NCBI GenBank assembly: GCA_021160405.1
Contig: JAGHCO010000174.1
Span: 1 to 7,813, forward strand
DNA: 7,813 nucleotides
Direction of reading: 5' to 3'
Source: Candidatus Aerophobota bacterium
GTDB taxonomy: Bacteria > Aerophobota > Aerophobia > Aerophobales > JAGHCO01
Shown: piece after piece, positions 1-5,103 of the stretch
How the letters are laid out: each line of letters starts with the position of its first letter
Position numbering within the stretch: the stretch's first letter is position 1
Position numbers and translations under genes: made by a program
The notes under the pieces: model-generated
What the model was told of the DNA's origin: nothing
The model's database searches: none
The model's input: the letters and a program-made list of their open reading frames with translations, nothing else

Positions 1-701
1 CCCACAAATAAAGTAAGAAAAACGGAGACTGTCTGCATGGATGCAGAGGTTAAGAAAGTTAGGGCAAACATCAACTCAGCCCAGGCAAAGAGAAAAACAT
101 AAATGCCCGTAGAGGCAAGTCCTGGTAAAATTAAAGGTAAGATGATTCTTCCAAAAGCCTGGATATGAGTACAACCGTCTACCATAGCTGCTTCTTCAAA
201 TTCGACAGGGACACTTTCAAAGAAATTTACTAAAATCCACACTACCACAGGGCTTATAAAGGGGAGATAAGAAATAATTATTCCTGTATAAGTATTTATT
301 AAATGAAAACTCTTAAGAATCCGAAAAAGAGGAATTACAAAAGAAACCATAGGGAACATCTGAGTCATCAGAATGGAAACTAACAAAGGTTTTTTGAGAG
401 AAAAGTGAAATCTAGCGAAAGCATAAGCAGGCAAAAGAGCAATGAAAATAGCGATAAGCATTGTTCCTATTCCAACGAGTATACTATTAAAGAAATACCG
501 GGGAAAATTAAGATCCATTATTTTATGATAATGTTCTAATGTAGGCTGATGGGGATAATAACTTAGAGGAAAATGGTAAATTTCGGAATAAGTCTTAAAA
601 GATGTAACTACTAGCCAAAAAAGGGGAAATATCACTATTATGGATATTATTACTAAAATGCCGTAAATTAAACCCAATTGATATTTCTTAAAATGAGTCA
701 T
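1..701 (-). CDS. Carbohydrate ABC transporter permease, MalG-like (CUT1), 3'-truncated by window edge
   Basis: This is an inner-membrane subunit of a sugar importer. I translated it by hand from the ATG at 701-699; the frame stays open for 233 codons to the window edge, so about 40 C-terminal residues of a usual 270-280 are missing. Visible parts are an N-terminal membrane helix (about residues 10-33), further hydrophobic segments near 72-96, 105-128 and 138-162, and the EAA loop of binding-protein-dependent permeases at about 169-188 (FEEAAMVDGCTHIQAFGRII), followed by LPLILPG. The EAA loop docks on the ATPase in this family. The start lies 1 nt past the stop of the MalF-like gene, so the two are probably translationally coupled; the ribosome site is weak (AAAGAG upstream). 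Whether an ATPase or other genes follow lies outside the window. Family assignment is secure; substrate is unknown. Confidence 0.93.
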   Translation of the reverse strand, partial: MTHFKKYQLGLIYGILVIISIIVIFPLFWLVVTSFKTYSEIYHFPLSYYPHQPTLEHYHKIMDLNFPRYFFNSILVGIGTMLIAIFIALLPAYAFARFHFSLKKPLLVSILMTQMFPMVSFVIPLFRILKSFHLINTYTGIIISYLPFISPVVVWILVNFFESVPVEFEEAAMVDGCTHIQAFGRIILPLILPGLASTGIYVFLFAWAELMFALTFLTSASMQTVSVFLTLFV

Positions 702-702
702 T

Positions 703-1566
703 TTATTTCTCTTTTATCAAAAAGGTAGTGTAAACAATAGCGATAACCAGGAGTATGAGAAAAGCTACAGTTGATAGGGAAGCTGCTTTTCCAAAATCAA
801 GTAGCCAGAAAGCTTGTCGATAGGAGTAAGTAACTATGGTATCGGTAGCATTTGACGGTCCACCCCCGGTCATAATATATATCAAAGGGAAATAATTAAA
901 TGTCCACATTACAGTCAACAAGACCGTAGTTAATATCAAAGGTCTCATAGAAGGGAAGGTTATCCATAATAATTTTTTCCAAACTGAAGCTCCGTCAATC
1001 TCGGCAGCCTCGTATAGCTGTCTTGGTATCGTCTTCAATCCGGCTAGATAAATCATACTTGAGACAGCAAATCCTTTCCACACGTTGGCTATTATCACAG
1101 CGACTTTCGCTAAACCGATATCTCCCAACCAAGGTAAATATGCTTTAAGTATTCCCAATTTACAAAGCACATCATTTAGTACCCCATACATATCATTATA
1201 CATCCATTTCCAGGCCACCGCCGCAACAACATCCGGTGTAGCCCAGGGAAGAACAAGTATAATTATTCGGAATATAGTGTTACCCTTAAAATCTACGTTT
1301 AATAGAAGAGCGATGATTCCAGCGAAAAATAGCTGAAGAACAACACAACTTACCACCCAAATGAGGGTATTCAGATTAACAGTTAAAAAAAGAGGATCAG
1401 TTATGGTAGAGATATAATTTTTTAAGGTAGGATGTCTAAATCCATTGAGACTAATGGAAACATTATCAATGAGTAAATAACTTAGTAAGCCTAAAACTAC
1501 TATTAAGTAAGGACTTATGTATATGAAAATAACTTTTCTTTTTGAAAAAGAAACTTTTTTCTTCAT
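703..1566 (-). CDS. Carbohydrate ABC transporter permease, MalF-like (CUT1)
   Basis: This is the partner inner-membrane permease of 287 residues, a normal length for short MalF-type subunits. Hydrophobic segments are seen at about 12-33, 66-90, 99-119, 153-175, 208-231 and 262-284, consistent with six helices. The EAA loop is at about 185-206 (YEAAEIDGASVWKKLLWITF), followed by PSMRPL. The segment TGGGPSNATDTIVTYSYRQAF near 233-253 is characteristic of CUT1 MalF/UgpA-type proteins. The ATG start at 1566 follows a modest GGAAAAAG ribosome site. It sits 93 bp downstream of the binding-protein gene and 1 nt before the MalG-like gene, as expected for one transporter transcript. It should form a heterodimer with the MalG-like subunit. 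The transported sugar cannot be read from the sequence. Confidence 0.95.
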   Translation of the reverse strand: MKKKVSFSKRKVIFIYISPYLIVVLGLLSYLLIDNVSISLNGFRHPTLKNYISTITDPLFLTVNLNTLIWVVSCVVLQLFFAGIIALLLNVDFKGNTIFRIIILVLPWATPDVVAAVAWKWMYNDMYGVLNDVLCKLGILKAYLPWLGDIGLAKVAVIIANVWKGFAVSSMIYLAGLKTIPRQLYEAAEIDGASVWKKLLWITFPSMRPLILTTVLLTVMWTFNYFPLIYIMTGGGPSNATDTIVTYSYRQAFWLLDFGKAASLSTVAFLILLVIAIVYTTFLIKEK

Positions 1567-1659
1567 ACTTTTTCCAGCATAAAAGGTCTCTTTATGACAC
1601 GATCACCTTCCTTGCTACTCCTGGAGGGGAATTAACCATACTCTTCTAAAATCCTCTTT

Positions 1660-2934
1660 TTACTCAGAACCTAGGATTTTATCTACCTCTGTCTTGCCCC
1701 AAATTAAAGCCTGGGCAGCTCCCATTTTCTTGGACAAAACCTTCTGAATCATTGATTGAATAGTGTAGGAGATCTTGGTCCATTCAGCGATTGGGGGTCT
1801 AATGTGAGCTGTAGGGAAAATATCAATAATCACTTTCCATTTAGGATCCTGTGAGAGAATGGGAGATTCTAGACAGACATCCATTCTGGCAGGCATCGGA
1901 CCCCTATACTGATCTATCCACCACATCCAGACATCTTTGCTAGTAATGTATTTTATAAATTCCCAAGCAGCATCTTTGTGCTTTGACTTCTTAGCAATAA
2001 CTGTTGCCCATCCTCCAAGAACGCTAGCTGGTTCTTTAAGGTAGGGGTGAATAGTGAATCCATAGTTTCCCTTTATTGCTGGATTAGCCATCTCGATCAA
2101 TGGAATTGACCAAGGTCCACCAATAGCCATAGCAACTCTATTTTGTGCCATCATTGTTCGATAATCATCTTCAGTATAACTTAGAGTAGCTGGTGGTGAA
2201 ACTTTGTACTTGAGGAAGAGATCTGTATAGAACTGCAAGGCATCCAATCCAGCCTTAGTACTAAAAGTAGCTCTATTATAATCGGATGATAGTAGTGTAC
2301 CCCCTGCTTCAAAGAGATACATCATGTAACCCAAGGTAGTAATCTCACTCATAGCTCCGGAAACACCATACCCGTACTGTCCCTTCGAAGGATTCGTTAG
2401 AAGCATGGCATCGCCAAGAAACTCATACCATCTCTCCGGAGGATTATTGGGATCGAGTCCAGCATCTCGGAACATTTTAAAATTATACATCAGCGCTCTA
2501 TCGTCAGTATACCAAGGAAGTCCGTATCTCTTACCCTTATAACTCACTGTAGGCCACAAGTTCTCCCATATTTGTTCAGCACCTTTCCACTGATCTAGTT
2601 TATTGTCAATTGATTCAAGCCATCCATGAGAAGCAAATACAGGTACCCACCCACCGAGATCCGCAAAGCAAATATCGGGAGGTTCTCCAGCCTCAAAGGC
2701 GGTAATAAGCTTGCTGTAATAGACCTCGAATCCAATTAATCGATATTCTACATCGATACCGGAAGAAGCCTCAAAGTCTTTTACTATCTTTGCCCATCCT
2801 GTCTCTTGTTCAACAACGTGACCCCCTATCCAAACGGTTAGTTTTTCCCTTGCTACACTTACTTCTCCCACAAAAAATAACGTAGAAAAGAGTAAAATGT
2901 AAGCAAGGATTCTTACTTTCCATATTTTACTCAT
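1660..2934 (-). CDS. Extracellular sugar-binding protein of a CUT1 ABC importer
   Basis: This is a 424-residue solute-binding protein that captures the sugar outside the inner membrane and delivers it to the two permeases encoded next. Residues 1-28 form a signal peptide: basic n-region (KIWKVR), hydrophobic core, and an SVA cleavage site before R29. There is no lipobox cysteine, so the mature protein should be soluble in a periplasm. Family 1 binding-protein hallmarks are the first strand KLTVWIGG (31-38), PPDICFADLGGW (85-96), GLPWYTDDRALMYN (138-151) followed by a GLDPNNPPERWYEF segment, AMAIGGPWSIP (269-279) and LGGWATVIAKKSKHKDAAWE (306-325). The ATG at 2934 follows a clear AAAGGAGAGG ribosome site 6 nt upstream. 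Many aromatic residues suit carbohydrate stacking. The upstream gap of 1.15 kb with IS debris separates it from the epimerase gene, so it may have its own promoter. Confidence 0.95.
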   Translation of the reverse strand: MSKIWKVRILAYILLFSTLFFVGEVSVAREKLTVWIGGHVVEQETGWAKIVKDFEASSGIDVEYRLIGFEVYYSKLITAFEAGEPPDICFADLGGWVPVFASHGWLESIDNKLDQWKGAEQIWENLWPTVSYKGKRYGLPWYTDDRALMYNFKMFRDAGLDPNNPPERWYEFLGDAMLLTNPSKGQYGYGVSGAMSEITTLGYMMYLFEAGGTLLSSDYNRATFSTKAGLDALQFYTDLFLKYKVSPPATLSYTEDDYRTMMAQNRVAMAIGGPWSIPLIEMANPAIKGNYGFTIHPYLKEPASVLGGWATVIAKKSKHKDAAWEFIKYITSKDVWMWWIDQYRGPMPARMDVCLESPILSQDPKWKVIIDIFPTAHIRPPIAEWTKISYTIQSMIQKVLSKKMGAAQALIWGKTEVDKILGSE

Positions 2935-3017
2935 TACATGCCTCTCCTTTCGTGATTATATTTTATTTTCCTAGAATTTATTTTCCCCCTCTAGGAAGTA
3001 GCAAGGATATTTAGTCT

Positions 3018-3031
3018 ATTACTATAGTAAT
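3018..3031. promoter_or_regulatory. Perfect 14-bp palindrome, candidate operator upstream of the binding-protein gene
   Basis: ATTACTATAGTAAT is its own reverse complement and lies 84 bp before the binding-protein start codon, where an operator for an importer gene would be expected. It contains TATAGT on the minus strand, which could double as a -10 element, but I see no good -35 hexamer 16-18 bp further upstream. The heptamer ACTATAG also occurs upstream of the kinase gene (about 6620-6626). In so AT-rich a region a 14-bp palindrome could arise by chance, so the regulatory role is an inference. Confidence 0.35.
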
Positions 3032-3067
3032 CTATATTGAAGTAGTTGACATGGTTCATTTTTCCCT

Positions 3068-3124
3068 GAAAGCTCCAAAAAAGAGAAATTAATCTTTCAA
3101 CGCTTCTCTTTTTTTGAAGCTTTC
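3068..3124. repeat. Long imperfect inverted repeat, possible attenuator or terminator hairpin
   Basis: The left arm is 3068-3087 and the right arm 3104-3124. They pair over about 20 bp with one mismatch and one bulged base, around a 16-nt loop. The stem is an A/T-rich run flanked by GAAAGCT/AGCTTTC. On the plus strand it is followed by TTTCTTTTAT, which is terminator-like. On the minus strand the first arm lies inside the 3' half of the 20-codon ORF 3089-3151 and the second arm follows its stop, an attenuator-like layout. It could equally be an end or relic of an IS. The pairing is seen directly; the function is inferred. Confidence 0.5.
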
Positions 3125-3151
3125 TTTTATCCCATCTAACAGCATGCCCAT
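3089..3151 (-). CDS. Small ORF (20 aa) with a near-ideal ribosome site
   Basis: This is an ATG-initiated 20-codon ORF ending in TAA. The peptide starts MGMLLDGIKE and is rich in charged residues in its second half (KESFKKREALKD). Its ribosome site AAGGAGGT (3158-3165) stands 6 nt before the ATG and is as good as those of the kinase and epimerase genes, which is unusual for a chance ORF. I do not recognise the peptide. It may be a leader peptide, because the hairpin 3068-3124 begins within its codons and the binding-protein gene starts 155 bp after its stop. It may also be the surviving first codons of a gene destroyed by rearrangement. It has no signal peptide or membrane segment. Confidence 0.35.
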   Translation of the reverse strand: MGMLLDGIKESFKKREALKD

Positions 3152-3157
3152 ATTTTC

Positions 3158-3165
3158 ACCTCCTT
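3158..3165 (-). promoter_or_regulatory. Strong Shine-Dalgarno site of the small ORF
   Basis: AAGGAGGT on the minus strand with a 6-nt spacer (GAAAAT) to the ATG at 3151. This is a full anti-Shine-Dalgarno match at ideal spacing. It is the main reason to take the 20-codon ORF seriously. Confidence 0.5.
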
Positions 3166-3384
3166 CTTCTGAAGGGCAGGAAGAGGGCTCGCCTTCCTCC
3201 TTATGACCTCCTCAAAGAGGATCATTTGCAGAAAGACTGTCTTTTCCTTTCCCTCTCAACTTAAAACATTTATTGAGTACGCTACGAGCCTTTTATTAGG
3301 CATCGTTCATTCAGAATTCCCAGACCATGTAGTTGGGAGAGGTAAAGAAACTACCCTATCTAACAAACAAAAAAAGAGTATCAA

Positions 3385-3578
3385 ATGTACCATGCAGGAA
3401 TTGATATTTCTAAGCGGTCCTTCACTGTATCCATCCTAGAGGAAAGAGGAGAAATAGTCAAATCACCTATTACCTTCCCTGTCAATCAGAAAGGGTTACT
3501 AAGCTGCTGGACACTCTCGCAAGCATCAGCAAGGATAAAGACAAGATACAAGTGGGTATGGAAACTACGAAAAACCTC
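3385..3578 (+). pseudogene. IS110-family transposase N-terminal fragment, frameshifted and truncated
   Basis: The frame from the ATG at 3385 reads MYHAGIDISKRSFTVSILEE, the start of the RuvC-like DEDD domain of IS110-type recombinases, with the first catalytic Asp in GIDIS. The match continues to NQKG near 3495 and resumes one frame over from 3501 as KLLDTLASISKDKDKIQVGM followed by ETT. One deleted base near 3496-3500 explains the shift. The GMETT piece corresponds to the conserved GMEATG motif with the second acidic residue (Glu, codon about 3555-3557). Homology then stops abruptly near 3571-3578, where the repeated sequence begins. About 60 of the usual 300-400 residues remain, so the gene is dead. 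In this family the recombinase inserts IS DNA under guidance of a bridge RNA; here it is only a relic. Confidence 0.8.
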
Positions 3579-3695
3579 GAATCTCCTCGCATCTACGGAT
3601 TAGCTGCAGCTTCCATTGAGGTAACTTTAGCCTGTATAACCACTATTTTAAAGAGAGTTGTGTGTTTTGTTATAGGGATCACCCTTAACCTAATA
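3579..3695. repeat. Direct repeat copy 1 (at least 117 bp, identical to 7697-7813)
   Basis: Base-by-base comparison shows identity with 7697-7813, offset 4118. The left limit is sharp: CTC before GAATCTCCTCGC here and CTG before the same sequence in the other copy, with unrelated sequence beyond. The right limit is unknown because copy 2 runs off the window. Both copies sit directly against a broken transposase of a different family, which suggests that the repeat is the end of a separate repeated element. Confidence 0.97.
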
Positions 3696-3821
3696 AGGCA
3701 CTTGAGAACCTGGGATAAATTCTACAAGAGAAAACTAAGGGACTCTAATACACCAGCCTCTATTCTTTTCCTGATCAATAAGAAAAGATCCCCTTCCTAC
3801 TACCTTCCCCACATAATTTAA
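3579..3821 (+). other. Unidentified repeated-element sequence with an open plus-strand frame
   Basis: From the start of the direct repeat a plus-strand frame continues open for about 80 codons to a stop at 3819-3821. It includes a fairly hydrophobic first half (YGLAAASIEVTLACITTILK) and a basic middle (DKFYKRKLRDSN). The minus strand also has partly open frames, one giving the plausible-looking stretch IVVIQAKVTSMEAAANP. I recognise no family in either direction, and there is no ribosome site of its own. It is best treated as part of the repeated element, either a non-coding IS end or a gene relic. A short 7-bp hairpin (TCTTTTC/GAAAAGA) lies near 3763-3788. Confidence 0.35.
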
Positions 3822-3834
3822 TTTGGTAAATCTT

Positions 3835-3866
3835 CTCCCTTTATGCAGGGGGTCTTCTTTATTTTG
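3835..3866 (+). terminator. Weak terminator-like hairpin, plus strand
   Basis: CTCCCT (3835-3840) pairs with AGGGGG (3847-3852) around a 6-nt loop, with one G-U wobble, followed by the T-rich TCTTCTTTATTTTG. It would stop transcripts leaving the IS debris toward the epimerase gene. The stem is short, so it is a weak candidate. Confidence 0.3.
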
Positions 3867-3880
3867 TCAAAGAACGCTTT

Positions 3881-3913
3881 GCCTGAATAAGATCGCTCAG
3901 GTATTCTTTTTTT
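3881..3913 (+). terminator. Candidate intrinsic terminator, plus strand
   Basis: GCCTGA (3881-3886) pairs with TCAGGT (3897-3902) around a 10-nt loop, with a terminal G-U pair, followed within 4 nt by a run of seven T (3907-3913) and more T-rich sequence. Orientation and spacing fit an intrinsic terminator that would protect the convergent minus-strand epimerase gene from transcription out of the debris. The six-base stem is modest. Confidence 0.4.
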
Positions 3914-3954
3914 GCTTTTTACTTTTTTCCCTCAACTCACCTTTTATTTATCAA

Positions 3955-3980
3955 TTTCCTACCAATTTTTCAGTAGGAAA
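3955..3980. repeat. Perfect 8-bp inverted repeat downstream of the epimerase gene
   Basis: TTTCCTAC (3955-3962) and GTAGGAAA (3973-3980) are exact reverse complements around a 10-nt loop, about 105 bp past the epimerase stop. On the minus strand the hairpin is followed by TTGATAAATAAAAGG rather than a U-run, so it is not a good intrinsic terminator; it could be a processing or 3'-protecting hairpin of the kinase-epimerase transcript. Confidence 0.35.
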
Positions 3981-4085
3981 ACCGAGTTCTTAAACCGCCT
4001 TCCTTTATATTCAATAAGTGTTAATTGCAAATTCTATTCTCCCTAAAAATCAAAACAAGCCATCTTTATTTATCTTATGTCAATT

Positions 4086-4949
4086 TTAAAGATCATATTC
4101 TTTCATTTTCTTCCGAATAAACTTTAGTCCCTGTATGGCAATCTCATCAGGACTGTTGGCAAACTTACGCCAAACTGAAGAAGCTATAGGCATTTGCTTT
4201 ACAGGGCCATAGAAACTTTCAATAACTAGCCATCCGTCGTATTCAATTTCTGCTAAGCCCTTAAAAATCTCGTCCCAATGTACGTGACCTGTTCCTGGAA
4301 CACCTCGATCATTCTCACAACAGTGCATGTAGCCTAAGTAGCCTTTACTTTTAATAATAGGTGTATAAAAGTTTTTTTCCTCTATATTCATATGGTAAGT
4401 ATCAAGATGAAGTTTTACATTATCTCTATTAATGTCCTTTACTAACTTAATTCCTTCTTCAGCGGTGTTAAGAAAATAAGTTTCATATCTATTTATTACC
4501 TCTAGACATAGAGTGACTTTTTTCTCTTTAGCATATTCTGCTACTTCTTGCAGCCCCTCAACTGCCCATAACCACTCATTCTCATTCCGAGCTCGACCTA
4601 AACTTACTTCGAAACCACCATAGAGTACACCCGCCAAAAAATGACTGTTCATATCTACACATATATCCACATATCTTCTCAGATATTTCCTTCCTCTTTT
4701 TCGGGCATCTACGTGTTCATTAATAAGACTAGGATCTCTGCCTAAACCACCTCCACAGGTACATTCCAAACCAAATCTTTCCAAATTTCGTGCTATTTTC
4801 TGAGTTATTTTGAAATCCAGTTCCATGGGATTCATTACAGGAATTTCTATCCCATCAGCTCCCGCTAACTTTGCTTTTTCAAAATACCCGGCTAAATTTT
4901 CCTCCAAATTAATAGTCCATACTAGCAAATGAACACCTGCTTTGCTCAT
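4086..4949 (-). CDS. Sugar epimerase of the D-tagatose/D-psicose 3-epimerase family
   Basis: This is a 287-residue TIM-barrel enzyme of the xylose-isomerase-like/AP-endonuclease-2 superfamily, probably a cytoplasmic, metal-dependent 3-epimerase of free ketoses. The best evidence is the full set of active-site residues at the family's spacing. The metal ligands are E150 (in LEVINRYETYFLNT), D183 (in HLDTYHMN), H209 (in YMHCCENDRGVPGTGH) and E244 (in LVIESF), with substrate residues E156, H186 and R215. Each lies two positions before its counterpart in the Agrobacterium D-psicose 3-epimerase (E152, E158, D185, H188, H211, R217, E246, recalled from the literature). Length matches the family. The ATG at 4949 has an ideal AAGGAGGT site (4954-4961). 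It lies 154 bp after the kinase gene in the same direction, suggesting co-transcription. Substrate may be tagatose, fructose/psicose, ribulose or another ketose; not decidable here. Confidence 0.88.
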   Translation of the reverse strand: MSKAGVHLLVWTINLEENLAGYFEKAKLAGADGIEIPVMNPMELDFKITQKIARNLERFGLECTCGGGLGRDPSLINEHVDARKRGRKYLRRYVDICVDMNSHFLAGVLYGGFEVSLGRARNENEWLWAVEGLQEVAEYAKEKKVTLCLEVINRYETYFLNTAEEGIKLVKDINRDNVKLHLDTYHMNIEEKNFYTPIIKSKGYLGYMHCCENDRGVPGTGHVHWDEIFKGLAEIEYDGWLVIESFYGPVKQMPIASSVWRKFANSPDEIAIQGLKFIRKKMKEYDL

Positions 4950-4953
4950 AACT

Positions 4954-4961
4954 ACCTCCTT
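4954..4961 (-). promoter_or_regulatory. Strong ribosome-binding site of the epimerase gene
   Basis: AAGGAGGT on the minus strand, 4 nt before the ATG at 4949. It fixes this start and predicts efficient translation independent of the upstream kinase gene. Confidence 0.8.
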
Positions 4962-5103
4962 CTAACACTTTGGTTTATCAAATTTTCACGACTTCTTTAA
5001 CAAATCGAAATCACATCTATTAATTTAATAAAGGTATGACACTAATATTGCCTCTTTGTCTAATTATTGAAGCAATTATTAACATAAATAGTTTGTAGTT
5101 TCT

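Larger units (their letters stand above)
2935..4085. other. 1.15-kb region without an intact gene, IS debris between catabolic and transport genes
   Basis: No full-length gene is seen on either strand. From left to right the region holds the upstream region of the binding-protein gene with a palindrome (3018-3031), a long hairpin overlapping a 20-codon minus-strand ORF (3068-3151), about 230 bp of unassigned sequence (3152-3384), an IS110-type transposase fragment on the plus strand (3385-3578), an unidentified sequence whose first 117 bp recur at the right edge of the window (3579 to about 3821), and a T-rich stretch with terminator-like hairpins (3835-3980). The rest up to the epimerase stop is AT-rich without evident structure. 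The debris probably inserted into a once tighter operon; this is an inference from the uniform gene orientation on both sides. Confidence 0.8.

Noticed and set aside
1085..1336. Plus-strand open frame of 83 codons
   Set aside because: It lies wholly antisense to the MalF-like permease gene, has no ribosome site and shows no family features.
1567..1659. Regulatory element or small gene between the binding-protein and MalF-like genes
   Set aside because: Only a 15-codon frame without a good ribosome site and a 4-bp palindrome (CTCC-A-GGAG) are present.
3046..3074. TTGACA on the plus strand as a promoter
   Set aside because: The hexamer is perfect, but no -10 element is found 16-18 bp downstream (AAAGCT there) and it points toward debris.
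3203..3439. Plus-strand open frame of 78 codons overlapping the IS110 start
   Set aside because: It overlaps the recognisable IS110 fragment in another frame, and its product resembles nothing known; it is treated as chance.
2935..4085. Novel defence system in the gene-free region
   Set aside because: The only recognisable coding sequence is a truncated IS110-type transposase; the rest has no domain or operon structure typical of defence genes.
4962..5103. Independent promoter for the epimerase gene in the 142-bp gap (TTGTTA-18-GATAAA)
   Set aside because: Both hexamers are only 4 of 6 matches in very AT-rich DNA, and co-transcription with the kinase explains expression.
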